Positions 1 to 9,020 of a stretch of DNA of 64,000 nucleotides are shown here, piece by piece. The notes under the pieces are model-generated. The model worked only from the letters and a program-made list of their open reading frames with translations. It ran no database searches and had not been told where the DNA came from. The position numbers and the translations under genes were made by a program. Numbering within the stretch: the stretch's first letter is position 1; every line of letters begins with the position of its first letter. Source of the stretch: Rhizobium sp. BK313 (GTDB lineage: Bacteria; Pseudomonadota; Alphaproteobacteria; Rhizobiales; Rhizobiaceae); NCBI RefSeq assembly GCF_014193655.1, contig NZ_JACHZQ010000007.1, forward strand, positions 248,001-312,000, read 5' to 3'.

Positions 1-526
1 AGATGTCGGAGCCGAATTGGCCCTGGAAGGCGATGTTGTGGATGGTGAGTACGCTCGGCAGTTCCGGCGTCTGAGCGTAGCGCATGTAGACCGGCACCAA
101 GGCTGATTGCCAATCGTGCACATGCACCAGATCCGGCCACCAGCCGGGAAACAGGCCGGCGGCGATTTCCGCGCCGGCAAGCGACAAGGCGGCGAAGCGC
201 CGCCAGTTGTCCGGATAATCCTTGCCGGTAGCGTCGACATAGGGGCCGCCGGTTCGGTTGTAATAGGCCGGTGCGTCGAGCACGAGGAGGGAACCCCCGT
301 CGTACTCGGCCTCGAAGACCGTCGCTTTCTCGCCAAGCAGGTCGGCGAATTCGAGACGGGCCACCGGATTGCGGATGGCCTTCATGACCGCGGGATAGCC
401 CGGAATCAGGGTCTTCGTTTCGACGCCATAGGGCTTGAGTGCGATAGGCAGGGCGCCAGCCACATCGGCCAGCCCCCCTGTCTTGATCAATGGGAAGACT
501 TCGGACGATACCGAAAGAACTTTCAT
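1..526 (-). CDS. glgA: Glycogen synthase, N-terminal part (cut by window edge)
   Basis: GlgA adds glucose from ADP-glucose to the growing alpha-1,4-glucan chain in the cytoplasm. The visible 175 residues begin MKVLSVSSEVFPLIKTGGLA; the KTGGLADV segment is the ADP-glucose-binding motif of bacterial GT5 glycogen synthases. The ATG lies 3 bases after the glgC stop codon, so the two genes are almost certainly cotranscribed and translationally coupled. About two thirds of the protein, including the C-terminal domain, lies beyond the left edge. Identification is secure from the N-terminal motif plus operon position. Confidence 0.95.
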   Translation of the reverse strand, partial: MKVLSVSSEVFPLIKTGGLADVAGALPIALKPYGVETKTLIPGYPAVMKAIRNPVARLEFADLLGEKATVFEAEYDGGSLLVLDAPAYYNRTGGPYVDATGKDYPDNWRRFAALSLAGAEIAAGLFPGWWPDLVHVHDWQSALVPVYMRYAQTPELPSVLTIHNIAFQGQFGSDI

Positions 527-529
527 ATG

Positions 530-1792
530 TCAGATATCCAGCTTGTCGATCATCGTCTGCGTGATCAGGCAGATACCACTTTCTGTGCGGCGGAAGCGCT
601 TGGCGTCCAGTTCCGGATCCTCACCGACCACCAGGCCTTCCGGAATGGTGACGCCATGGTCGATGACGACATTCTTCAACTGGGCGCGGCGGCCAACCTT
701 GACGCTCGGCAGCACGACGGCCCCCTCCAGTTTGGAATAGGAGTTGGCACGCACGCCGGTAAACAGCAGGCTGTTCGAGAGGCTTGCGCCGGAGATGATG
801 CAGTCGCCGGCAACGACGGAAGAGACAGCCGAACCGCGGCGGTCTTCGTCGTCATGGACGAACTTGGCCGGTGGGTTGATCTCGGCGTAGGTCCAGATCG
901 GCCAGGACTTGTCGTAGATATCAAGTTCCGGAACGATGGCGGTCAGGTCGATATTGGCCTGCCAGTAGGCGTCGATGGTGCCGACGTCGCGCCAATAGGG
1001 TTCGCGTTCGAAATCCGAACGGACGCAGGATTGCGCGAAACGATGGGCGACGGCTTTGCCGTTCTTGACGATGTAGGGAATGATGTCCTTGCCAAAATCG
1101 CGGCTGGAATTCGGGTCCGCGGCGTCGCGGCGCAGGCAATCGAGCAGGAACTTCGTGTGGAACACGTAGATGCCCATGGATGCCAACGCATGTTCTTCGT
1201 CCCCAGGGATACCCGGAGGATCGGCAGGCTTTTCAACGAAGGCGATGACCTCGTCCTTTTCGTTGACATGCATGACGCCGAAGCCGACCGCCTCCATGCG
1301 CGGTACTTCCAGGCAGCCGATGGTGACGTCAGCGCCGGAATCGACGTGCTGCTGCAGCATCCATTCATAGTCCATCTTGTAGACGTGGTCGCCGGCGAGG
1401 ATGACCATGTATTCCGGACCATAGGGCTCGATGATGTCGATGTTCTGGTAGACGGCGTCGGCTGTGCCTTCGTACCATTGCGTTTCGGAAACGCGCTGGC
1501 TGGCCGGCAGGATGTCGAAGCTTTCGTTACGTTCCGGCCGCAGGAAGTTCCAGCCACGCTGCAGGTGGCGGATCAAGGAGTGTGCCTTGTATTGCGTGGC
1601 AACGCCGATGCGACGGATACCGGAATTCAGCGCGTTGGACAGCGCGAAATCAATGATACGAGCCTTGCCGCCGAAATAGACGGCAGGCTTGGCGCGGCGG
1701 TCGGTCAGCTCTTTCAGGCGGCTCCCCCGGCCACCGGCAAGAACGTAGGCCATGGCGTCGCGTGCCAGCGGCTGGATACGTTTTTCTACCAT
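530..1792 (-). CDS. glgC: Glucose-1-phosphate adenylyltransferase (ADP-glucose pyrophosphorylase)
   Basis: GlgC makes ADP-glucose from glucose-1-phosphate and ATP, the committed step of bacterial glycogen synthesis, and is usually allosterically controlled. The 420-residue protein starts MVEKRIQPLARDAMAYVLAG; the nucleotidyltransferase signature GGRGSRLKELTDRRAKPAV follows directly, and a left-handed beta-helix region occupies the C-terminal third, ending IDKLDI. I chose the ATG at 1792 because it has a strong GGGAGGA Shine-Dalgarno just upstream; the reading frame stays open about 60 codons further but that extension has no family-like sequence. It sits between glgB (26 bases upstream) and glgA (3 bases downstream). 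Confidence 0.97.
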   Translation of the reverse strand: MVEKRIQPLARDAMAYVLAGGRGSRLKELTDRRAKPAVYFGGKARIIDFALSNALNSGIRRIGVATQYKAHSLIRHLQRGWNFLRPERNESFDILPASQRVSETQWYEGTADAVYQNIDIIEPYGPEYMVILAGDHVYKMDYEWMLQQHVDSGADVTIGCLEVPRMEAVGFGVMHVNEKDEVIAFVEKPADPPGIPGDEEHALASMGIYVFHTKFLLDCLRRDAADPNSSRDFGKDIIPYIVKNGKAVAHRFAQSCVRSDFEREPYWRDVGTIDAYWQANIDLTAIVPELDIYDKSWPIWTYAEINPPAKFVHDDEDRRGSAVSSVVAGDCIISGASLSNSLLFTGVRANSYSKLEGAVVLPSVKVGRRAQLKNVVIDHGVTIPEGLVVGEDPELDAKRFRRTESGICLITQTMIDKLDI

Positions 1793-1818
1793 TTCATTCC
1801 TCCCTGTCTCTGATGGTC

Positions 1819-4026
1819 TCAAAATTCCGGTTCGAGCATGATGGTCGCCAGAGGAGGTAGCGTTATTGTCGCTTGTATGCCCCCGCCCGCATTGACGGCC
1901 TGTACACGCCCGCCATTGCCCTTGCCGCTGCCGCCGTAAATGTCGGCATCGGTGTTCAGTATTTCGCGCCACCGTCCCTCGGCTGGCAGGCGCAAGGTGT
2001 AATTCTCGCGGTAGACCGGTGTGAAATTGGTGATGACCGCAACCGGCTTCTCGCCCGGCGCCTTGCGCAGCCAGGCGAAGACCGAATTCTCGAAATCATC
2101 GACGATCAACCATTCGAAGCCGTCGCCTTCGCAGTCCCGGGCGTGCAATGCCGGCTTGCTGCGATAGGTGAAGTTGAGATCACGCACCAGGCGTCGCATG
2201 CCCTCATGCATGCGGTATTGCAGGAGATTCCAATCCAGCGCGCGGGCTTCGCTCCACTCGCTCCATTGCGCGAATTCCTGGCCCATGAACAACAGTTTCT
2301 TGCCGGGATAACCCCACATGAAGGCGTAGTAGGCGCGCAGATTGGCAAACTTCTGCCAGTCGTCACCCGCCATCTTGGCGATCAGCGAACCCTTGCCGTG
2401 CACCACTTCGTCATGGGAGAGCGGCAGGACGAAATTTTCCGAGAAGGCATAGATCAGGCCGAACGTCAGCTCGTTATGGTGATATTTGCGGTGCACGGCC
2501 TCGCGGGAGAGATAGCTCAGCGTATCGTGCATGAAGCCCATGTTCCACTTGAAGCCGAAACCGAGGCCGCCTTCGTGGACCGGCTGCGACACTTTCGGCC
2601 AGGAGGTCGATTCCTCTGCGATGGTCATCACGCCCGGATGCGAACCATACAGCCTTGTGTTCATGGATTGCAGGAAGCGAACTGCCTCCAGGTTCTCGTT
2701 GCCGCCATATTCGTTCGGGATCCATTCGCCGTGCTTACGGGAATAGTCGAGATAAAGCATCGAGGCGACGGCATCGACGCGCACGCCGTCGAGATGGAAT
2801 TTCTCGGCCCAATAGAGTGCATTGTTCTGCAGGTAGGCCAGCACTTCGGTGCGGCCGAAATTGTAGATCGCTGTGTTCCAGTCGGGATGAAAGCCCTGAC
2901 GCGGGTCTTCATGCTCGTAAAGCGCAGTGCCGTCGAACCAGCGCAGACCATGCTCGTCCGTCGGGAAATGCGCCGGCACCCAATCGAGGATGACGCCGAT
3001 GCCGACCTTGTGACAGCCGTTGACGAAGCGTGCAAAACCTTCCGGCTCGCCGAAGCGGGCGGTCGGCGCATAAAGGCCGGTGGTCTGATAGCCCCAGGAC
3101 GGATCGTAGGGATGTTCGGTGATCGGCAGGAATTCGATATGGGTGAAGCCCATGTCGACACAATAGGGGATAAGGCGCGAGGCGAGCTCGTCCCAGGACA
3201 GCATCGAGCCGTCGTCGCGTCGTTGCCAGGAGCTGGCATGCACCTCGTAAATGGAAATTGGCTGGCGGCGTTGATCGACACTGGCCCAATGTTCGCGGTG
3301 CGCCGTGTCCTCCCAGACCTGGGTCATCTCGTTGGCCGTGACCGAGGCAGTCTTCGGCCGGAGTTCACTGCGGCGGGCGAAGGGATCGGCCTTCAGCGGC
3401 AAGAGCACGCCGTCATGGCCGCGAATTTCGAACTTGTAGGCAACGCCGGCTGGAACGTCCGGTGCGAAGATCTCCCAGATGCCGGAGTCCGAGCGAAAGC
3501 GCATGACGTGCCGGCGGCCATCCCAATTGTTGAAGTCGCCGACCACCGAAACACGCTGCGCGTTCGGCGCCCAGACCGCAAAGTGAAAGCCTTGCACGCC
3601 CTCGTGCTTCAGGAGGTGCGCGCCCATCTTGTCGAACAGGCGGAGATGCGTGCCCTCGCGGACAAAGTAGTCGTCCATCGGCCCGAGCACTGGGCCGAAG
3701 CTATAGGGATCGGTCACCGCCCATTCGGCGTCGCCGCGCCGGGCGCGATAGCGCACCGGCTGTTGTTTGGCGACTGTAACATCACCGGAAAAGAACCCGG
3801 CTGGATCGAGACAATCCAGCTCACCGATGACGGAGCCGTCAAGCGCCATGGCGGTGACGGCTTCTGCGCCGAGAATGAAGCAACGGGCGATGAACCCATC
3901 ATCCGTACGATGCACGCCGAGAACGGCGAATGGATTGGAATGCGTGCCTGCGAGAATTGCAGCAATCTCGTCTGCCGAAATATCCCTCAAGGCAATGCCG
4001 TCAGCGGGTCTTTTCGGCTTTTTCAT
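1819..4026 (-). CDS. glgB: 1,4-alpha-glucan branching enzyme
   Basis: GlgB cuts alpha-1,4 chains and re-attaches them as alpha-1,6 branches. The 735-residue length is typical. An N-terminal CBM48-type region (WAPNAQRVSVVGDFNNWDG) precedes a GH13 barrel with DGVRVDAV (nucleophile Asp near residue 413), AEES (acid/base Glu near 470) and the LSHDEVVHGKGS segment. The start ATG overlaps the glgP stop by four bases (ATGA), which fixes the start and implies translational coupling. The product works on chains made by GlgA and trimmed by GlgP, all encoded together here. Confidence 0.97.
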   Translation of the reverse strand: MKKPKRPADGIALRDISADEIAAILAGTHSNPFAVLGVHRTDDGFIARCFILGAEAVTAMALDGSVIGELDCLDPAGFFSGDVTVAKQQPVRYRARRGDAEWAVTDPYSFGPVLGPMDDYFVREGTHLRLFDKMGAHLLKHEGVQGFHFAVWAPNAQRVSVVGDFNNWDGRRHVMRFRSDSGIWEIFAPDVPAGVAYKFEIRGHDGVLLPLKADPFARRSELRPKTASVTANEMTQVWEDTAHREHWASVDQRRQPISIYEVHASSWQRRDDGSMLSWDELASRLIPYCVDMGFTHIEFLPITEHPYDPSWGYQTTGLYAPTARFGEPEGFARFVNGCHKVGIGVILDWVPAHFPTDEHGLRWFDGTALYEHEDPRQGFHPDWNTAIYNFGRTEVLAYLQNNALYWAEKFHLDGVRVDAVASMLYLDYSRKHGEWIPNEYGGNENLEAVRFLQSMNTRLYGSHPGVMTIAEESTSWPKVSQPVHEGGLGFGFKWNMGFMHDTLSYLSREAVHRKYHHNELTFGLIYAFSENFVLPLSHDEVVHGKGSLIAKMAGDDWQKFANLRAYYAFMWGYPGKKLLFMGQEFAQWSEWSEARALDWNLLQYRMHEGMRRLVRDLNFTYRSKPALHARDCEGDGFEWLIVDDFENSVFAWLRKAPGEKPVAVITNFTPVYRENYTLRLPAEGRWREILNTDADIYGGSGKGNGGRVQAVNAGGGIQATITLPPLATIMLEPEF

Positions 4027-6485
4027 CCAGCTCTCCAGATTTCCTTGGCATATTGACGGATCGTCCGATCAGAGGAAAACCAGCCCATGCGTGCCGTATT
4101 GTTGATCGTCTTGGCATACCACTCGGAGGGATTGGCCCAGAGGGTGTCGACGTCGCGCTGGGCTGCGGCATAGGCGTCGAAATCGGCTGCGACCATGAAC
4201 CAGTCATGGGCATAAATGCCGTCGATCAGGCCGGCATAGCGGGTGCGGTCGTCCGGAGAGAAGACGCCCGATGCGATAGCCGCAAGCGCCTGCGCCAGTT
4301 CGCGCGAACGTTCGATGACGGCGCGGGGATCGTGGCCGTCGCTGCGCAGATTGGCGACCTCGTCGGCCTTCAGACCGAAGATGACGATGTTGTCTTCGCC
4401 GACATTGTCGCGCATTTCGACATTGGCGCCATCCAGCGTGCCGATAGTCAGCGCGCCGTTGAGGCCGAACTTCATGTTGCCTGTGCCGGATGCTTCCATG
4501 CCGGCGGTCGAGATCTGCTCGGAGAGGTCGGCGGCCGGAACCATGACTTCGGCGAGGGAGACATTGTAGTTCGGCACGAAGACGACCTTCAGCAGGCCGC
4601 GCACCGACGGGTCGTTGTTGACGACGCGGGCGACGTCGTTGATCAGCTTGATGATCAGCTTGGCGTTGTGATAGCTCGGCGCCGCCTTGCCGGCGAACAG
4701 TTTCACGCGCGGCTGCCAGTCCAGTTCCGGATGCGAGCGGATCTGGTCGTAAAGCGCGACGGCTTCGACGATATTCAGAAGCTGGCGCTTATATTCATGG
4801 ATACGCTTGATCTGGATGTCGAACATCGCATTGGGATCGAGCTTGATGCCCATGCGGCTGGCGACCAGATTGGAAAGCTGCACCTTGTTGGCGCGTTTGA
4901 CGGCGGCGAACCTTTCCTGGAAGGCGCTGTCGCGGGCGAACCGGTCGAGCGGCTTCAACTTCTCCGCATCATCGAGGAACTCGTCGCCGATGGTTTCGCG
5001 AACGAGGCCGGTCAGGCCCGGATTGCATTGCATCAGCCAGCGGCGCGGCGTGATGCCGTTGGTCTTGTTGTTGATGCGGTCCGGATAGAGCTTGTGCAGG
5101 TCGGCGAAGACGGTGACCTTCATCAGATCGGTATGGAGCGCCGAGACGCCGTTGATCGAGTGCGAGCCGACGAAGGCGAGATTGCCCATGCGCAGGCGGC
5201 GGTCGCCGTTTTCATCGATCAGCGAGATCGAACGGATTTCAGCGTCGCTGAAATTGCGGGCCTTGCGGGCTTCAACCAGGATCTTGGCGTTGATCGCGTA
5301 GATGATCTGCATGTGGCGTGGCAGCAGCCGCTCGAACAGCGGCACCGGCCAGCTTTCCAGCGCTTCCGGGAGAAGCGTGTGATTGGTGTAGCCGAAGGTG
5401 TTGCGGGTGATATCCCATGCAGCGTCGAAGTCGAGGCCGTGAACGTCGACCAGAAGGCGCATCATTTCGGCGACGGAGACGGCCGGATGGGTGTCGTTCA
5501 GTTGGATCGCGACCTTGTCGGCGAGATTCGTCAGATCGTCATACTGCTGCAGATGGCGGCGCAGGATGTCCTGCAGCGAAGCGGACGAGAAGAAGAATTC
5601 CTGGCGCAGGCGCAGTTCCTGGCCGGCGGGGGTTGCATCGGCCGGATAGAGAACGCGGGTCAGGCTTTCGGCCTTGTTGCTTTCGCGGAGCGCGCCGATG
5701 TGGTCGCCGGCATTGAAGGCGTCGAGCAGGATCGGGTCGATCGGCTGTGCCGACCAGAGGCGCAGCGTGTTGACGCGCTTGGCGCGCCAACCGACGACGG
5801 GCGTATCGAAGGCGGCTGCGATGACGCGCTCGGCTGGCTTCCAGACATAGCGCGGCCGGTCATCGTGGCCGCTGACGAATTCGACGGCGCCGCCGAAACC
5901 GATTTCGTAGGCGCTCTCCTGACGCTCGAATTCCCAGGGATTGCCGTGGGCGAGCCAGGTTTCCGGCAGCTCCACCTGCCAGCCGTCGGCCATCTGCTGG
6001 CGGAACAGGCCGTGAACATAACGAATGCCGTAACCATAGGCCGGGACGTCTACGGTCGCCATCGACTCCATGAAGCAGGCTGCAAGACGGCCAAGGCCGC
6101 CGTTGCCGAGCGCTGCATCGGGCTCAAGGCCGGCGATGACACGGATATCGACGCCGAGCGAGGAGAGCGCATTGGTGATCTCCTCCATCAGGCCGAGGTT
6201 CGAAACGGCATCGCGCATCAGGCGGCCGATGAGGAATTCGAGAGATAGATAGTAGACGCGCTTGGCACCGGTTTCGTAGACCTTGCGGGTCGATTCCATC
6301 CATTTGTCGATGACGCGGTCGCGAACGACAAGGATGGTCGCCGTCAACCAATCGTGCGGCTTGGCGACTTTTGCATCCTTGCCGATGCGATAGGTCAGGC
6401 GCTCGATGATTTCTTCCGCAAGGATTTCGGGGCGGGAACTGCGGGGGGCCGGAACGGGGAGATTGGCTTTGGTCAAGTTATTCAT
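4023..6485 (-). CDS. glgP: Glycogen/starch/alpha-glucan phosphorylase
   Basis: GlgP releases glucose-1-phosphate from the non-reducing ends of glycogen. The protein is about 820 residues, normal for family GT35. The N-terminal half carries GNGGLGRLAACFMESMATV, and the pyridoxal-phosphate lysine is in GTGNMKFGLNGALTIGTLDG near residue 670. It is the first gene of the visible operon glgP-glgB-glgC-glgA. The start is ambiguous: the ATG at 6485 (MNNLTKANLPV) is used here; a start six codons upstream at 6503 is also possible, and neither has a perfect Shine-Dalgarno. An operon promoter is expected within 6490-6700 but I could not assign boxes. Confidence 0.96.
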   Translation of the reverse strand: MNNLTKANLPVPAPRSSRPEILAEEIIERLTYRIGKDAKVAKPHDWLTATILVVRDRVIDKWMESTRKVYETGAKRVYYLSLEFLIGRLMRDAVSNLGLMEEITNALSSLGVDIRVIAGLEPDAALGNGGLGRLAACFMESMATVDVPAYGYGIRYVHGLFRQQMADGWQVELPETWLAHGNPWEFERQESAYEIGFGGAVEFVSGHDDRPRYVWKPAERVIAAAFDTPVVGWRAKRVNTLRLWSAQPIDPILLDAFNAGDHIGALRESNKAESLTRVLYPADATPAGQELRLRQEFFFSSASLQDILRRHLQQYDDLTNLADKVAIQLNDTHPAVSVAEMMRLLVDVHGLDFDAAWDITRNTFGYTNHTLLPEALESWPVPLFERLLPRHMQIIYAINAKILVEARKARNFSDAEIRSISLIDENGDRRLRMGNLAFVGSHSINGVSALHTDLMKVTVFADLHKLYPDRINNKTNGITPRRWLMQCNPGLTGLVRETIGDEFLDDAEKLKPLDRFARDSAFQERFAAVKRANKVQLSNLVASRMGIKLDPNAMFDIQIKRIHEYKRQLLNIVEAVALYDQIRSHPELDWQPRVKLFAGKAAPSYHNAKLIIKLINDVARVVNNDPSVRGLLKVVFVPNYNVSLAEVMVPAADLSEQISTAGMEASGTGNMKFGLNGALTIGTLDGANVEMRDNVGEDNIVIFGLKADEVANLRSDGHDPRAVIERSRELAQALAAIASGVFSPDDRTRYAGLIDGIYAHDWFMVAADFDAYAAAQRDVDTLWANPSEWYAKTINNTARMGWFSSDRTIRQYAKEIWRAG

Positions 6486-6702
6486 ACTATCAAGTCTCAC
6501 CATTTGTGATTTATATTCAGGAGGTTACGCCCGATTAAATCAAATTGCCATTGCCTCTACGTAGCAGTTTATGCACCGAAGTAAAGCTGTTGCAACAAGT
6601 GAATCAGGCAAATGCGAAAATACCGGGCAAACGCTCTCGGCGGACCAAAAAGACTTGATTCCGGTTATATTTCCGGCTCTTATCTTCGGATACGCCAACA
6701 GC

Positions 6703-6735
6703 AAAAACCGCTCCAGATTGCTCTGGAGCGGTTTT
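6703..6735 (-). terminator. Rho-independent terminator of the TadG-like gene
   Basis: A 13-14 bp perfect stem (AAAACCGCTCCAG / CTGGAGCGGTTTT) with a tiny loop is followed, reading the minus strand, by a run of T. It lies about 50 bases beyond the TadG-like stop codon and upstream of the glgP promoter region, insulating the two units. Confidence 0.8.
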
Positions 6736-6759
6736 GCTTTTACGACCTGTTTATGAATT

Positions 6760-6778
6760 CTAGAGCATCGGGCTCTAG
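6760..6778. repeat. Short inverted repeat after the TadG-like gene
   Basis: CTAGAGC / GCTCTAG separated by five bases, directly after the stop codon of the TadG-like gene. It may be a secondary hairpin stabilising the 3' end. No known element is recognised. Confidence 0.4.
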
Positions 6779-6781
6779 CTG

Positions 6782-8005
6782 TTATTTGGTCAGAAGCGTC
6801 ATTTTCTTCGACGTCTGTGTGGCGATCGACGAAAAAGCGCTGAAAAGGTCTGCGGCATTCTGCGGCGTGAAGTAATCGGCCGCTGTCGTTGCGCAGTACT
6901 TCAGCAAAGCCTGGCCGTTTGCGGGCGCCATGAAGGCGATCGTGTAAACATGGATGCCAGCGGTGCGTGCTGCATCGCACTGAATCTTGGTGTTTTTATC
7001 GGCGTCCGTCACGTTGTTGTCGCCGTCCGTCATGAAGACGATATATGTAGCCGGGTTTGTCGAGCCGTTCTTGTTCTTATGTTGCAGCTGCTCATTCGTG
7101 AGCCCCGGTGTCGAGGACGCCATTGTCAGGGCGGTCACTGCAGCCGTGAAGGCAGGCGCCGAGTTTGTCGTGCCGCTTGACGTCAAGTTGTTAACGTATT
7201 TGGTGAGGCCACTGGTGCCCCAGGCCAGCGCCGTCGGTGTCTGGGCGTTGGAATTGTAGGAGTCGGCGCCGGTGCGAACATACATGCTGTTCGGGTCGGC
7301 GCTGTTCAATTGTGTGGCGAGGTTCGCGGTAGCGATCTTCAGCGATTGCATCTTCGTGTAATAATTGGTCACGGTGCAGGTCTTGTTCTTGTTGTTGCTG
7401 CAAGGAGCAGTGGTCGTCGGCTGCTGAGCATTGACCGTGTCTGTTGCTTCGTCCATCGAGCCGGAGCGGTCGAGAACGAAATACATGGACAGCGGGCTCT
7501 TTTGATTTTGCGTTGTTGTGTCATTGCCGCTGACCGAGGTGCTCGATGCGCTCACGTTCATCGTGCTGACGCCGAGCATGCGGGTCATGCCGTTCACCTG
7601 CATCGCATACGACGCGTTCACGACGACGGAATAGCCGACATTGCCTGAGGAATCGGTCGTCTTCGTCACTGTTGCGGTAGTGCCGGCCTTGAGCGCGCTG
7701 GTGGCGTCCGCATCGCCGGCAAGATAGTTCGACATCTGCCCTGTGACGAAGTCGGCCGCCAACTGCTGGGCGTTGGATGTCGTCGCACTGCCATTGTTGA
7801 GCGCCGTTGCCGTGGCGAGGGCTGCGGCGTCGGTCGCCTCCTGCAACTGGCTGTCGGAAACCGCCATGTTGGAAACATCGACCGCAACGCCGGCAGCGGC
7901 GGCGACGACGGGAATGGCGAGCGCGGTCAATATGCCGAAATTGCCGGCGCGATCGCGTAGAAGGTGTTGGATGCTGCGAAATTTGCTCGAACCGGTGATC
8001 ATCAT
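6782..8005 (-). CDS. TadG-like pilus-assembly/von Willebrand factor A domain protein
   Basis: 407 residues. A Tad/TadE-type N-terminus has a single hydrophobic segment (about residues 22-45, GILTALAIPVVAAAAGVAVD) followed by the typical SNMAVSDSQLQEATDAAALA stretch, placing the rest outside the inner membrane. From about residue 170 a von Willebrand A domain carries the MIDAS motif DRSGS (residues 179-183) and the later FMTDGDNN motif. A Ser/Thr/Asn-rich insert with PCSNNKNKTC may form a disulfide. Such proteins accompany Flp/Tad pilus loci, but no other tad or cpa gene is near, so it is an orphan copy. The start could be the second Met (8002). Function beyond family membership is unknown. 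Confidence 0.85.
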   Translation of the reverse strand: MMITGSSKFRSIQHLLRDRAGNFGILTALAIPVVAAAAGVAVDVSNMAVSDSQLQEATDAAALATATALNNGSATTSNAQQLAADFVTGQMSNYLAGDADATSALKAGTTATVTKTTDSSGNVGYSVVVNASYAMQVNGMTRMLGVSTMNVSASSTSVSGNDTTTQNQKSPLSMYFVLDRSGSMDEATDTVNAQQPTTTAPCSNNKNKTCTVTNYYTKMQSLKIATANLATQLNSADPNSMYVRTGADSYNSNAQTPTALAWGTSGLTKYVNNLTSSGTTNSAPAFTAAVTALTMASSTPGLTNEQLQHKNKNGSTNPATYIVFMTDGDNNVTDADKNTKIQCDAARTAGIHVYTIAFMAPANGQALLKYCATTAADYFTPQNAADLFSAFSSIATQTSKKMTLLTK

Positions 8006-8122
8006 GTCCGCCCAATGAGAGAAGCCTCAGAATTGACGGTGACTATCGGCGAAAACTCTAAGCGCGCCGTTTAGATGATCGTTCGAGTTTTAGCGAATAG
8101 CCGGATTATTCCCGTTTTGGTT

Positions 8123-9016
8123 TTATTTCATTTTTTGCTGTTTTAGCGGAATAACGTCGACGGCCTGCACCGTTTTCTGGCTGCCGTAGCTCTTCAGCAC
8201 CCCGATGACAGGGGCGACGTCGGAATAGTCGCGACCGTAGGCGACGACGATGTGGTCGGTTCCGGCAGGGATGTTGTTGGTCGGATCGAGCTCGATCCAG
8301 CCCGCCGTCTCACCGCACCAGATGCGCACCCAGGCATGCATGGCGTCGGCGCCTTCCAGCCGTTCCTTGCCGGGCGGCGGGATGGTGCGCAGGAAGCCGC
8401 TGACATAGCCGGCCGGAATGCCGAGGCTGCGCAGCGCGATGATCATCACATGGACAAAGTCCTGGCAGACGCCGCGTTTCAGGCGGAATGCCTCCTTCGG
8501 CGTGGTGTCGACCGTCGTCGCCTTGGGGTCGTAGACGAAATCCTTGTTGATCTGGGCGCAGACGGCGTGGGCGATCTGCATCACCGTCAGGTTGGTCGTC
8601 GCCCACTGCCGGGCGTAGTCTGCGATCTCCGTTGTCTCCGGCAGGCGCGGGCTGCTGCCGGTAAAATGATGGGGCGAGGAAGGCTCGACCGACCAGCTAT
8701 CGCTAATCTCATCCGGCAGCTTGGCGAGCATCGGAGAAAAGTCGGCGGTAACCGGCTGACTTTCCACCTGCACTCGCGCTTGCATACGGATGTCGAGCTT
8801 TTCATGCGGGTTGCGCACGAGGATCGAGGTCGCGGGATGTTGGAAAAAATCGGTGAAGTTCGACTGTTCGTCCGGATGCGGGGTAACTTTCAGCGAGCCG
8901 GCAATCAGGCGCTGGCGGTTGGTCAGCGACAGCGGCAGCACGCGCACGATGTGGCGCGCGCCAGTGGCCGGCACGTCGTAGATATAGCCCATGTGCAGCG
9001 ACAGGTCGTATAGCAT
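8123..9016 (-). CDS. Transglutaminase-like cysteine protease family protein
   Basis: About 297 residues. It has an N-terminal beta domain typical of bacterial transglutaminase-like proteins (MLYDLSLHMGYIYDVPATGA) and then the papain-fold core with the triad: Cys in RGVCQDFVHV (near 184), His in DAMHAWVRIW (near 225) and Asp in ELDPTNN (near 243). No signal peptide is seen, so it is probably cytoplasmic. It is the last gene of a tight three-gene unit, starting immediately after the stop of the ATP-grasp/alpha-E gene. A GTG three bases upstream (9019) is an alternative start. Family members are predicted to be peptidases or amide-group transferases working with the neighbouring ATP-grasp protein; substrate unknown. 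Confidence 0.9.
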   Translation of the reverse strand: MLYDLSLHMGYIYDVPATGARHIVRVLPLSLTNRQRLIAGSLKVTPHPDEQSNFTDFFQHPATSILVRNPHEKLDIRMQARVQVESQPVTADFSPMLAKLPDEISDSWSVEPSSPHHFTGSSPRLPETTEIADYARQWATTNLTVMQIAHAVCAQINKDFVYDPKATTVDTTPKEAFRLKRGVCQDFVHVMIIALRSLGIPAGYVSGFLRTIPPPGKERLEGADAMHAWVRIWCGETAGWIELDPTNNIPAGTDHIVVAYGRDYSDVAPVIGVLKSYGSQKTVQAVDVIPLKQQKMK

Positions 9017-9020
9017 CACA

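Noticed and set aside
107..1813. 568-codon open frame antisense to glgC/glgA
   Set aside because: High-GC antisense shadow of genuine glg genes; no ribosome site or family-like sequence.
1873..4056. 727-codon open frame antisense to glgB
   Set aside because: Shadow frame; glgB motifs are unambiguous on the other strand.
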